Assembly (NCBI GenBank): GCA_014529385.2
Contig: CM043967.1
Coordinates: 13,514,001 to 13,578,000, forward strand
Direction: 5' to 3'
Source of the DNA: Adiantum capillus-veneris
Taxonomy: Eukaryota; Streptophyta; Polypodiopsida; Polypodiales; Pteridaceae
Length of the DNA stretch: 64,000 nucleotides
In this document: positions 47,121 to 59,233 of the stretch, piece by piece
How positions within the stretch are numbered: position 1 is the first letter of the stretch
Layout: each line of letters begins with the position of its first letter
Position numbers and translations under genes: made by a program
The notes under the pieces: generated by a model
The model's input: only the letters and a program-made list of their open reading frames with translations
What the model was told of the DNA's origin: nothing
Databases searched by the model: none

Positions 47121-50028
47121 ATCTTATGAGATTCTTGTGAAAAGAAATGGGAAAATGATTATAGCTCGTTTGACTTTGCCCACTCATGGCTTTAGCTACA
47201 TGCAGCTATAAAATCAAGTTTCCATATATGTAATTAGAATCTTCCTTGGAAAGTTGAAACAATCCCTAAATCAAATTGGGATGTTGTTTGAAATTCCATG
47301 CAATGGTATGAACTAAGTACACAAACTTGGCACCAAATCTGAATAACTTCCCACTATCCTTAAAATGTTGCACAACCTACAATCACACACTCATCAGCTC
47401 AAAAAATGATCAGTCAATACATTTGAAGCATCTCTTGCTAGTTTGGTTTCCCTGCAAAGAAATTTTCAAAAAAGATAAAGTGATTAAACTTCCAAAACTC
47501 AAAGCCTCAAACCCTACATGCTACAAGCTTTTAAAGCTTGTGAGGGCTTGACACCTATGTGAGAACTCCCTGACCTCTAGGTTTGCCACAAAAGGGTCCA
47601 AGCCCATAACAAAGTGCCCTCTTGTGAACTCTCGAGCTCAACTAGGCTATGGCATTGTTGAGCAACATGAGAAAGAATTTGGGCTCACACTCGGAAGTAA
47701 AAGCCAAACAAGCCCTCATTGACTTGACCAAAAAAAAAATGGTAGTCTATGGTGCACCTGTTCGGTGCTGCTTGCATGCAAAGCCGACCGAGCTTCCCTC
47801 ATAAGCAACCCTGCCCATGTAGGATTTCTTCTTCAAGAACAAAGCATTGGTTCAAAAAATAGCACCGGTGGGGTTTCCTGCATCAAGAATAGGTCCGCAA
47901 GATTTTATCGACTTCTCATACCACTAAGATGCCCTAGGAACTAAGGAAATGTTGTTCTCCATCCAACCACCTCTTCTTATAGGATCCTTGACCCTATCTT
48001 TATGACACCCCTATACTTTGCACCTTGTAGTTGGCCTTGCCTAGGACGGCCTCGAGAGATGTAATCACCCTTTCTTACATCTCAAAGGCATGTGGCGCTA
48101 TAGAAGAGCTTCACGTGAGAAAATAAATGTAGGATGCAATGGTGAGTAAGGGTTCTTGGAAGAAAAATTCAATGCTTTGGTTGAGAGACGTGCCAATTGT
48201 GGTGCACTTTTAAATGTAGAATTTCATTGTTTCCACGATATGATCTAGAAGCACAAAGTTGACAAAGACTTAGATATTAGTAGTGATTGTGAAGTGAGGG
48301 TTTCTCCTCCAAATTTACTCTCTTGGAATGTAACATTGAGTAGTGGTTGATATGTACACGGAGTGATGTGTATCCAAGAAAGAATGCAAGTTCTTGATGA
48401 TTTACGATATGTCCAACAAGCGAAGATGAGGGGTCTGTTCTCAAAAAAGGTATGCAATTACCTATGGTTACACCTCAAAGGTATGTGGCTTGGAATGCTA
48501 CATTGTGCTCGGTAAATGCATCGGTCGATGTGTGTACCTAGAGATGTGATGTGTGTTCAAGAAAGAATGCAAGTTCTTGATGAATTTCAAGCTCTCTCTC
48601 TCTCTCTCTCTCTCTTCCTTCCAAAGATCAACTAGCCACGCTCTCGTAGAAAAAAAGGTGCAATGAGTGCTTGTCACTGTCTTTGGCATGTGTAAGACAA
48701 CAAAAACAATGTATTTGCATCTCATAAGAGCCACAAATGTATTATCAACCATAAAATTCACACGAATCATCTAATTGAGAGCTAGGTGCATACTGGTAAC
48801 GTTTTGAACGTACTAAACAATAAACTTGTATGCCTCTCTCCAAAAAGTCCAAACTTCATAAACAAAGATAAAATATCTTTTTTGAAAGAAAATTCTCTCT
48901 CTGTAGTGCAGTTGGTCGATCATCTCAAGAAAGAAAATGCATGCATCAAAAAACGTTCATGGACTTGTAAAGGCTCAAATGGCCTTAAATTTAACAAGGT
49001 ATCAGCGTCTTGATAACTGGCATGGCTTTGTCAAAAAGCCTTGAAAAGATTACCGATCATGCATTGTTTCCATGGCCATATTTTCCCTACATTTGGCACG
49101 TATCCACCACTGAATTTGAACGCCCACAAATGCCATAGCAAGAAATCCTTTGCATAAGCTTGAAAATTTGATTCCAAATAAGGTAAATACCCTTTCATCC
49201 TTTGAAGAAGCACATAGAGCTCTCTTAATCTTTTCCAATAATAAGTAATTAACGTACTCTATGTAGCATAGCTATACACATAGTATTGATGTGGCAAGTT
49301 ACATCGGAGTCGGCTTCTCAGTGTGAAGTGGTGTTGAACGTCCCAAATGACATGGGAGTGTTGATACATAGAGAGTTGTCTTGAAGCAGATCTCCATTGG
49401 TCTATTTTATAGTGCGCGCAACACTATTCTGCATTGGAGGACCTAGACACCACCAAGCAAGCAAGCATTTCATTGAAGAGGATTACTAGAGTTAAGTAGG
49501 TGCCTAGACTCAAGGTCAAGTGGATCGTGATAATTTTTAAGCGGCTAGTGCTCATGTGGCACTAGGGAATGCTCTTAAAAATTTGAGATTCTTCAAATCC
49601 AGGGCATTTGCTAGTGCCACATAGGCACTACACTCAAAATTTAACCGTTGGTCTCAAGATTAAATACAAATAATCTTATCACCCCAAAGCCTTGCAATTG
49701 GTTAGGACAATCTTTGACCTAATTACTATCAAGCCTGAAAGCAAAGCAGTACAATTATGAAAAATTTGGATAGGGTATCCAATGAGCTATCAAACTCTTA
49801 GCTGGAGACTCTTTTCAGGACACATTCAGAAAAATACCCAAAAAAGATTAGATTACAAAGAGATCTCTTAGAACAACCATATTTAGACATATATAGTCAA
49901 CAGAAATCATGTTTTGACATGCCAAAATATAAATGAGTCAAAGACAATGCATGCCAAATATAAAATGATGCTACAAACTATCATGGACCAATTTGACATA
50001 CTCTATACCCAAATTAAACTGAGCTTGG
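47121..50028. other. No recognisable gene
   Basis: Contains an imperfect ~185-bp duplication (CAAGAAAGAATGCAAGTTCT at about 48374 and 48557) and a (CT)n tract at about 48592-48615. Otherwise nothing recognised. Confidence 0.45.
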
Positions 50029-50556
50029 CTAGTTGGTGGTGGACAACTGCGACTCCTTGCAGTATGCGATTGCTGCACGTATGTCAACCAGTCGATCGTC
50101 TCGAGAACTTGTGATATAATCGCAATCGACAGAACTGGCGATTGGACGGGCTGCAACGTTTTGTCTTTGAGGGGTATGGAGACATAAAGGTGGATTGAAT
50201 ATGGTACTAGAACTTATAGATCCATCGTCTGAGGAGGCATAAGTTGCATGGTGAGCTTGAGCTCGTGGCATCTTCTTCTTGATAGGACGTCGTCGTGAGC
50301 GGTGCAGCATGGGATCAACAACATCCTCGACGTACCTGCAGGCTTGCATGAGATGCCAATTGAAGCCTTTCCAAACGTGTTGCATGTCCTCAACTCGATC
50401 TTCGAATAGATTGTCATCCTTATAACGTGCACGTGATGACGTCGCCATCGAAGACGACGACGACGACGGAGGACAGCTTGTCCTTGTGCTACATGCACAA
50501 CTTTTCATAGCTGTGCTCCGGCGCCCATCTTCCTCTGCGCTTGCTATTGCATGCAA
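50029..50556 (-). CDS. Hypothetical 175-residue open frame
   Basis: Starts MHAIASAEEDGRRSTAMKSC, has a Ser-rich block, a more ordered centre (FEDRVEDMQHVWKGFNWHLM, then YVEDVVDPMLHRSRRRP) and a polar C-terminus. No family recognised. It is open without interruption and is GC-richer than its surroundings, which is mild support for coding. It could equally be chance or a fragment of transposon-captured gene. No introns or promoter were identified. Confidence 0.3.
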   Translation of the reverse strand: MHAIASAEEDGRRSTAMKSCACSTRTSCPPSSSSSSMATSSRARYKDDNLFEDRVEDMQHVWKGFNWHLMQACRYVEDVVDPMLHRSRRRPIKKKMPRAQAHHATYASSDDGSISSSTIFNPPLCLHTPQRQNVAARPIASSVDCDYITSSRDDRLVDIRAAIAYCKESQLSTTN

Positions 50557-50872
50557 GCCTTGCGCTTGCTACTATTTTTCCTTTTCACACGGGAAGCTGA
50601 CGAGCACTCTGGACGTACCCACGTGGCAGCCTCTACCATTTTGGGAATTTTTGAAATTTGAGGGGTATTTTGGGAGTTTCCTCAAATTAGAGGGGTATTT
50701 TGGTAATTTTCCCTTTAAAAAAATTAGAGGCACCAGAAAAGCTCTCAAAAAGTAGCGTTAGCTTGTCACTGGCCATCCTCATGACTACGTGACACGATAC
50801 ATTTGGGGGGGAGCAATGGATGGGAGCTCCACACGCGACCGTCAAGGATCAGTCCCGCAGATGGCCTATTAA

Positions 50873-50909
50873 AACTAAACCCGGACAGGGGGCTTGTCCG
50901 GGTTTAGTT
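50873..50909. repeat. Perfect 15-bp hairpin
   Basis: AACTAAACCCGGACA (50873-50887), a 7-nt loop, then its exact reverse complement (50895-50909). GC-rich stem; no U-tract follows. Confidence 0.95.
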
Positions 50910-51179
50910 CTAGGCTAGTCCAGCTTTATCGTTTATAACTTTAAATAAAATACAATCCTTTCACATGCGCATGGGGGGGCGATGTGGTTAGCCCAAGCCT
51001 CAAAAGGCGTTGGAGCATGAGGCTGTGGTTCCAGTTCGGGTTCCTCAAGGGCGCCACGGGGGGGACCTGTCCACCTCGGGATCTCTGTTGGCCCTCCTCC
51101 ATTGTCAATCCCCTTACCCATCCCCATGTGCGCCCCATGTTTCTTAGTGCCATGGCTAGCCATCATCTGGATTCTGCTA

Positions 51180-52518
51180 AAAGAGATTTATGAGTCCTTC
51201 ATTGGACCTCTCCTCAAAAAATTGGCATGAATATTTGAGACCAGTGAAAAGATTTCTATGGAAAAACATTGTGCTAAATGGGAGTGTGTTGATAGACCCA
51301 AGGAGCAAGGCGGTATTGAAATCCTTGACCATGCAATACATATTGAAGCGCAACGTGCTAAATTTATGGTCTCAATCGCCAAACAAGACCAGGCATGGGC
51401 CATCATGACATGGCACATGATTGACAAGGTGATGCCAATCTCCCATGGGGACCGTGGAAAGAGTTCAAGGTCCATCACAAACAACTAGCACCTCAATGGA
51501 CAAACTTGAAACTAGGCGGTAATACAAGTGAGCCGGTATGAAAGTGTAACAAAGCATCAAAGACACTAGAATGGAGAGATGCAGCCAAATATTTCAAAAA
51601 CTCCATAACATTGGTCTCCTTGGCTCTCAAAAGTGGGAAGTGATCTATTAAATCCATTTTGGAGAGAAGTTGCCAAAAAAGTCAACAATAAGGGAGATAT
51701 ACATTTGAGCCACTTTTGGAACGAAGGTAGTAGGGGATATAAATAAGGCAATCAATTGGCTTCCCAATCTTGACAAACTGAACAAATTCTGATCAACGGG
51801 GCAGTCCAAGGTCTTAGGAATGTGCTTATTCCACTTTGTGAGGCTAATCTAGATTGGAGAGCTTGGCACTACGCCAAGCAACAAAACTTCACCAAATCGC
51901 AAACCAAATCAATCTACTGCAAACTTGTGTTCAAAGAAAACTAATTCTCCCCACTAAATAACTTGTGGAGGAAGCATTGACCAAAATCCAAATGGGCGCC
52001 GGTAGCAAGCAATGTTTAGGACCCTCAATGGCTCTTAGCGATGATGATCTTCCTATGTAAGGTTCTATGGGGAGCTATGTCTATAGAGGTCAATTATTAA
52101 CCAGATGGATAGGCTCTAATAGATGCTCAGGCTCGCAAGGCGGTTAGTGAGGATCCCTTCACTTGTTCAAACATTATCCACCTATGAGAAGCCTCATGAC
52201 TAAAATATGTAAATGGATATAGAAGACCCTATTCTTCTAAGGAATGACCTACTCTTGGTGGGAAAGAGTTGGAAAAACCAAGCCATCCTTATCTACACAC
52301 AAATCGTCTGCTTCTTCTGCTTCAAGCAAGTTTGGAAGTCTAGGAATCAGCGTGTCTTCGAAAACGCCCACTTGATGGAACATTCCAAAGAGATTGTTCA
52401 AGAAAGCAGGGAAGTGATCATCTCTATTGGAAATGACAAGAACTTTGAAGAGTGGAAACAAAGAATCAAATCCATTACAGTTTTGGTATCAACCAATCCA
52501 CAAAATGTAACTATCTAA
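51180..52518 (+). pseudogene. LINE ORF2 C-terminal remnant
   Basis: The plus strand around 51200-51480 reads KHCAKWECVDRPKEQGGIEI and IEAQRAKFMVSIAKQDQAWA, matching the W-x(2)-[VI]-C-x-P-K-x(2)-GG-[LI]-G-[IV] segment after the reverse-transcriptase domain in plant L1-type LINEs. At 52213-52518 a second open frame reads CFFCFKQVWKSRNQRVFENA, the W-x-x-R-N-x-x-[VI]-F motif near the LINE C-terminus. Stops and frameshifts lie between. No poly-A tail was identified. Confidence 0.65.
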
Positions 52519-53081
<563 letters not shown>

Positions 53082-53293
53082 CGCACGCATGGTGGGTTCA
53101 ACTGGACAAAAAAATAGTGCAAGAAGTGCCATTTTGGTGGACAAAGTAGCCAAGGCGAGTAGCTCCAAGTTGGGTCCACAAAGGAGCACCCGGGCATGAT
53201 CTACATTTTTTGTTTCATGGGCATCTCCTTGTAAGGCCAGCATTGCACTGTGATTTTCTTCTCCATGCACTAACAGATTGCCATGCAAGCTCT

Positions 53294-55170
53294 CACTACA
53301 AGGTCGCTTTGTAAGTAGTGACGCTTGGAAAATTTATGGGCGTCGCTTAAGTGACACCCATTTGTTGCTTAACACTAGAATGGTAACCTAACAGGACATA
53401 AAAGTGTCCTTTCAGGGTTTTGGAAAAAAATTCCAAAACCATAGTAGATCCACTCATTTTGAAAATTCCTTTCATGACCTTATAGTTCAATAACTACTAC
53501 ATATGGAAAAAATGAGAAACTTGTAATTTTTCTCATCCCTTGGTCACTACAAGCCTCCAAAGTTGATGGACCAGTGCATTTTGCCCAAAATAGCAATTTC
53601 TTACGGTTGAATGCATATAAATAAGAGTGGAGATTTTTGTAGGACATGAGATAAAATGCCACGTTAACTTCAATGGGTTGGTGACCAAAACATATGGTTG
53701 CTTTTACCTCACTAATTTTTTTTTGGGCAAAAAAAAAGGTACAAAAAAGTTGCATTTTTGCCATTCTGCGGACCTATCATCAAAGTTTCTATTGTCACGC
53801 TCAATAAAGATACTATATACATGTTTTCTTAGCTCCCTTTGGGCCTCTAGATTCAAAAGGAGCCATCGAGCATGTCAAAAGGATAATGGATCTCTTACAA
53901 TTGGAACCTTGGGGGCAATGATAAAGTGCTAAATACAGCAAACATGAAAAAACTGGGTTTATCATTATGACCTCTAGAAACCCATAGAAACTACTCAATA
54001 TCTGGCCAAGTTTGTAGTCTATGATTAGATATGGTTACTACCTACAAAATACACACAATTGGCCTAAGAAACTAGCAATATTGAAAAAGTTATACTTGCT
54101 ACTCTAAAATGTATCGTATTCTTCAGCAATCAAAAAACTCAACCATCATCATATACTATGCTATATAGCATATTAGGTCCCCCAAAACTCAAGGAAGATT
54201 AGCTTTATGTTATACATTACACTTACACAATCAAAATTGAATTTGGATATCAAGAAAGCCACCAAAAAAATCATAAAAGTGCTAATTTTGGCCAAAAAAA
54301 CAGGATTATGCAATTCTTGTAAATTGGTCATAACTTTCAATTTTAACACTTAGCTCTCCCTACAAGCATCAAAACATGTTGAGAACTATGAAGGCCTAAC
54401 CTCTAGCCATCAAAACCTCACAAACATGAAGTTTAGAGTGGTATAGTTGCCAAAAATTGAAAAAAGGCCAAAAACAGGACTCGTTTTTTCACACAGTTTA
54501 GGTTCAAAAATGTTGTGCAAGAGTAAGGTTAATGGTGAGATCGATACTCAAAAAAAAATGCTAAGTTTTTTTCAGCTCATAAGGCAACTTTGTGGATATA
54601 TAGCACCTAGAAATTCATTTTCATACTCTTCAAATAATTCAAGCAAAATGGTCACTTAACGGGACACAAAAGTGTCCAAGGACATAAAAGTGTCCTGTTA
54701 CCATTCTAGTGCTAAGCGATGCCAATGAATTTGACCAAAATAATAAAGAAATGTTGCATGATGCGACGCTCATAGCGACATTTGAAACTTTTTTTGCATC
54801 AGTACATAAGCAACATTGTCGCTTATGCAATGTCAAAAACTCCAAAAAAAAAGCCAAATTCCCATGGCACTCTAAGCAAAGGCATTCCTCCCACACGCAG
54901 AACCTGCTCCCCCGTGGCTTTCTACCCCAAGCTCCTTGCTCTCCTTTTCTCCCGCTCCTTGCCACGAGGTCTCTCCCTCTCCATCTCTCTTCAGTGACCA
55001 AGTACGCACACATGCACACATACACAAGTTTCTCCCTCTCCATGTCTCTTCAGGGACCAAGTACACACACACACACACACAGAGAAAGAGAGAGATGAAT
55101 GAAGTTAAAGCATATATTGAAAGAGAGAGAGAGAGAGAGAGAGAGAGATAATGAAGTGAAATGTTATATT
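53294..55170 (+). mobile_element. CACTA (En/Spm) 5' end, copy 1, interrupted by TTAA element
   Basis: Begins CACTACAAGGTCGC, the CACTA terminal signature, with subterminal GGGCGTCGCTTAAG and GCGACGCTCATAGCGAC-type repeats. It continues past the nested TTAA element with TAAGCGATGCC, then (CT)/(AC)/(GA)-rich DNA and a GAAATGTTATATTAA end. The same order of parts occurs at 56192. No 3' end (CTTGTAGTG) was found. Confidence 0.65.
53373..54711 (+). mobile_element. TTAA-flanked non-autonomous DNA transposon, copy B
   Basis: Same 1,339-bp length, termini and orientation as the copy at 4116. Flanked by TTAA (53369-53372) and CTAA (54712-54715), one mutation from a TTAA duplication. Nested in the CACTA end that starts at 53294, so it inserted later than that element. 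Confidence 0.88.
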
Positions 55171-55359
55171 AAATGTCTTGAGAGAGGTCTGTCGATATTG
55201 TGTTCACCCTCGTAGACATGGGCATCTAGCTCTCCCAAGCTCAATTTCTCTGTCAACTAATATACCTTTGGTATAAGTGGGCTCTGAAGTTTATTATGAA
55301 GCATTCTCATCTGGCTACTGATTCCCTGCTCTAAAGAAGTCAGTGATCTCCCTCTGTGA

Positions 55360-56000
55360 ATGTCTCCCATTGCTTGATCTCCTGATGAGACTCTCCCTGT
55401 GTCTGTGCAACTCTAGAAAAGACAACCCAAGGAATATTTGATCCTCATATCTCTTGACTCTAGCCAACGGTCCAAATCCCTCTCTAAATAGACAATGAAA
55501 GAAACCTCATATATCGTAGTATACGGGACAATGAAAAATGTGATGTAACTCTATCTCTAGTTCTATATGATACAACTGGCAAATCTTGGCCTCTGTTGGT
55601 ACTTTCCTAAATATGTCAATCTCAATTTCTAACTGATGCGATGATGTGCGCATTTGACCAATAGCACGTCATATCCCATGGGATAAATGAGTGTCCATAT
55701 ATAGGCCAGTCCGATCACATACCCATCCTTTATTAGTTGGAGAAGATGCTCTCTATAGAAAGCCATCTTGACTCCTATGCTGGTTGTATCCATGTGCTCC
55801 TGGTATCTAGTTGAATTATATCTTGACGTATGAGTCTAGTGATCTATGTCCGTGTTAGAGATAGGGAGGGGGCATCCAAGGAGTACTAAAACGGAGGTAG
55901 TCTATCCATGTTGAAACCATTTGAATGAAACCACGGTGTCATTTGCCCATACCATCATGCTGTCTCCGTCAATATATAAGTGAGCTTCTCTAGAGGTCTC
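55360..56000 (-). pseudogene. LINE-like reverse transcriptase C-terminal fragment
   Basis: The minus strand contains a run resembling I-C-Q-L-Y-H-x-E-L-E-I-E-L-H-H-I-F-H-C-P-V-Y-Y, the C-x(2)-C/H...E-x-E-x-H-x(3-4)-C-P zinc-binding segment found at the C-terminus of some LINE-type reverse transcriptases. Upstream are LLQLIKDGYVIGLAYIWT-like residues. One of the zinc ligands is replaced (C-Q-L-Y). Frameshifts abound. Assignment is by motif only. Confidence 0.4.
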
Positions 56001-56191
56001 CTCGGATCCTTTGTGCATAAGTGTGTATATATCATCTATTTAGACAAAATCAATCTCCGAAGTAAAAGTGTATTGGGTATGCATAGATGTCTATGTCACT
56101 TGAGTTGTGTTGAACTAGAATGAGACAATAAATGTGAGGATGGCATGATCTACTACTACCTCGAGCCTGCCTAAAAAGTCCTAAATAGAGG

Positions 56192-56481
56192 CACTACAAG
56201 AGATACTTCACATTAGCAACACTTGCAGTGCAACGCTCAAAAGTGAAAATCCACGGCGTCGCTATGGGCATTCCTATTTTCTTTGTTACATAGCGACGCC
56301 CATAGCGACTCCGACAGGGGTAAAAAATAAACCAAGAGCGCCAAAAACTCAAATCTCATATCTGAGTTTCGACACTCAAGCGAAAGAGGTAAAACTGCGC
56401 TCTCCCTCTCTCTCTCTCTCTCTTTCTTATCCCGCCCCCCCAACACACACACACACACACACACACACACATTGTGTCTGT

Positions 56482-56543
<62 letters not shown>

Positions 56544-56610
56544 TACACACATGCATAAACAAAAAACACATACACACACACATGCATAAACAAAGAATGC
56601 ATACACACAC

Positions 56611-56670
<60 letters not shown>

Positions 56671-56736
56671 CACATGCATAAACAAAAAACACATACACAT
56701 GCATAAACAAAGAATGCATACGCACACATTGAGAGA

Positions 56737-56794
<58 letters not shown>

Positions 56795-56880
56795 CAAAGA
56801 GAAAGAGAGGGGGAGAAGACGGAAAGAGAGAGGTAAGGGGAGAAAACAAAGAGAGAGAGAGAGAGAGCTCTAGATAAAAA
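56192..56880 (+). mobile_element. CACTA (En/Spm) 5' end, copy 2
   Basis: Begins CACTACAAGAGATACTTC. Subterminal repeats include GGCGTCGCTATGGGC and ATAGCGACGCCCATAGCGAC. Layout and internal phrases (CCAAAAACTC, GAAATGTTATAATAAG) parallel the copy at 53294. The transposase remnant at 57480-58690 lies downstream in the same orientation. Confidence 0.7.
56430..56870. repeat. (AC)n/(GA)n compound array with ~110-bp higher-order unit
   Basis: GA tracts alternate with GTACACACATGCATAAACAA and GCATAAACAAAGAATGCATA blocks. Two full units are seen (about 56543-56612 and 56666-56729). Frames in it are artefacts. Confidence 0.95.
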
Positions 56881-57475
56881 AAGTAGAGAAAATATGAAAT
56901 GAAATGTTATAATAAGATTTAGGGTTAGGTTAGATTTAAAATTAAATTTAACTAAAATTAGGTTAGATTAAGATTTAAGATTTGGATTACATTTAACTTA
57001 TATTTAAAGTTTATGCTAAATTTAAAATTAGGTTAGATTTAAGATTAGGTTAAGATTTAAATTAAATTTAAGATTAGGTTAGATTACATTTAGCTTTAGG
57101 ATTTAAGATTGGATTATATTTAGGTTTATGTTGAATTTAAGTTTACATTAGATTTAAATTTAAGATTAGATTAAATTTAGGTTTATGTTGAGTTTAAGAT
57201 CGATTAGATTAGATCTAGATTTATGTTAGATTTAAGATTAGATTATATTAGATTAGATTTAGGTTAGATCTTAGGGCATGTCAATGAAGGCTTTGCCCAA
57301 AGAGCAAACACTAGTTACACAACAATATGTATATTCCCATCAGATCTGACACCTATTAACTCACCCACTAACCATGTTCAATTAGGTTAGATTTAAGATT
57401 AGATTTTGGATTTAGTTTTTATATTAAAGTCTACCTTCGGGATTACAGGAAAAATTTAGAGTTAGGTGAAGGGTC
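56881..57475. repeat. Degenerate GATTTAAGATTAGGTTA-type repetition
   Basis: Short, irregular TTAGGTTAGATTTAAG-like units across ~350 bp, then about 200 bp of unassigned DNA. They superficially resemble telomere repeats but lack a constant TTTAGGG unit. Confidence 0.7.
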
Positions 57476-57479
57476 CCTA

Positions 57480-58690
57480 GTTTACATTGGAGAGTGGCTA
57501 AACGAATGTGATAAAGCCGGCGACACGCTATGGCGAATTATAGATGATGAGCGCATATCTGGGATTGTCATGTGCAATCTCGGTGTTGAGAAGAATATGA
57601 TGGAAGATATAGAGGCTAAAATAAACCAATTTTGCATGCTTCTCAATCCAGTGATGCAAAAGTGGATTTCACAATATGAGGATGCAAAGCAAGAGTGACA
57701 AAGGACACGAATCGAGTGGAGATGGGGAAGACGACCGTTGATGCATTATCCAACGGGTCTGGAGAGCCTACCAACATTCATGAGCTTAAGATGGTTGCAC
57801 AACCAATTGAAAAGCGCACAACAGTGCGGTGAAGAAGTGACTGAGGAGGAGTGGGAGTACTCTCGGGGTTGTGCGAACAAGGTAAGTTTGAAATGTACAA
57901 CTAACGACTTTCTAGATGTTTGAACGGCCACTCATAATCTTTGTTGGTTGTAGTATAAGTCATACACAACAGCATGGCGTAAAGGTCAACATTTTAGGGT
58001 GGAACGGATCGACAAAAAGAATTTTTACTCAAGATTGTGGAATCATGGCAAAATTTGAGTAGTCTAGTCGACGACGGTCCTCTGATGCAAATCCTGTGGT
58101 GGCAACTCACTTACTTTGGCATGCTACAAGAGATTTTGAGGATCGATTAAAGAGGATTTTTTGTCAACTTGTTCGACGTGCAATGGTTCAAGATAAACAT
58201 GGAGGGTCGCAACGCTACTGTGCGCAGAGGAGGGTCTGGTTTCCTTGAGGTGGATTCAACTAAAAAATAGACCGACCTAAGAGACACTTTGGTACTACCT
58301 TAGCATTATGAACAACTAAGTCTATAAATAGTTAACATCTAATTTTAGAAGTTATGTGCTTGGAAGCTCTCATGTAAGTTATGTGGCTCTGGCACGTGAT
58401 ATTTCATCCTACAAAGTCTGCATCAAACTAGTGATACGTAATAGAGGTAGCCCCTCGTAGTGCACGGACGTATGAGGGCTACCACGTGCCAATCATAGTG
58501 GCATCAATGGAGGAGATCAAAGAAGATGCTTAGTCAGAAGCCGCTGAGGTGGTGCCAGACGAACATCAAGCTGCTACTCTCTATGGGGTGCATGCAAAGG
58601 ATCTACAAAATCAAACGGCGGACATTTTCCTAAATGGAGAGCTCTATATAGACATAGGGAGTTATGCTGAGCTATGCGAGGATGAGAAAG
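57480..58690 (+). pseudogene. CACTA (En/Spm, TNP2-like) transposase C-terminal remnant
   Basis: Coding blocks include WRIIDDERISGIVMCNLGVE, SAQQCGEEVTEEEWEYSRG and AWRKGQHFRVERIDKKNFYS. Then come LTYFGMLQEILRID, a stop, FFVNLFDVQWFKI, and GSGFLEVDSTKK. The last three correspond to the DUF4216 domain of plant CACTA transposases (YG-x-[IL]-x-E-I-[IL]-x-[IL], [VL]-F-x-[CV]-x-W-F, GF-x-x-V). Several stops and a frameshift. It pairs with the CACTA 5' end at 56192 by position and orientation. Confidence 0.65.
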
Positions 58691-59035
58691 AGACCTCTTA
58701 AAGCCATAAACATTGTATTTGAGCAATTTTGCTCCATTTTATCATATATATTGTATTCATGTGGCTTTTTGTCCATTACCGTCTATATGCTATATTTGAG
58801 AAATTTAAATCGTGGTTAATCATCATTGCTACCACTCTAAGTATGCGCCAGGTATGTTCTCACAAGCAGGGACACTCCTCAATGTGTCGTGAAATTCTGA
58901 TACGCCAACACAGCACTACCCACATCTCTATGCGGTTTGATAAGAAATCCCACATCGGGATGGATTGAGTGATGTATCAAAACAAACCTAGAGGTGCATC
59001 TTTGTGAGTCGGAAACATTCCATTTACGCAATCAA
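58691..59035. other. No recognisable gene
   Basis: No coding frame of note. A GAAATCCCACATCGGG phrase near 58945 recalls the conserved sequences of some LTRs, but no element boundary was found. Confidence 0.4.
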
Positions 59036-59073
59036 AATCAAATACCACATTGGCAACGATGTGGTATTTGATT
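59036..59073. repeat. Perfect 15-bp hairpin
   Basis: AATCAAATACCACAT (59036-59050), an 8-nt loop, then its exact reverse complement (59059-59073). Confidence 0.95.
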
Positions 59074-59076
59074 GAG

Positions 59077-59096
59077 ATGCCATCGGGTATCATTCT

Positions 59097-59140
<44 letters not shown>

Positions 59141-59233
59141 CTCTACACAAAAGGATTACTTGGGATGCCATCGGGTATCATTCTCCTCTTCTCTCTCTCT
59201 CTCTCTTTATCCCTCTACACAAAAGGAGCCATC
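59077..59233. repeat. 88-bp tandem duplication with CT tract
   Basis: ATGCCATCGGGTATCATTCT begins at 59077 and 59165. Each copy holds a CT run and CCCTCTACACAAAAGGA. The second copy has a shorter CT run. Confidence 0.93.

Noticed and set aside
56237-56849. Frames up to 186 codons on both strands with Ser-Leu or Arg-Glu runs
   Set aside because: Produced by long GA/CT and AC arrays.
56900-57270. Interstitial telomere repeats
   Set aside because: Units are irregular GATTTAAGATTAGGTTA-like, without a constant TTTAGGG array.
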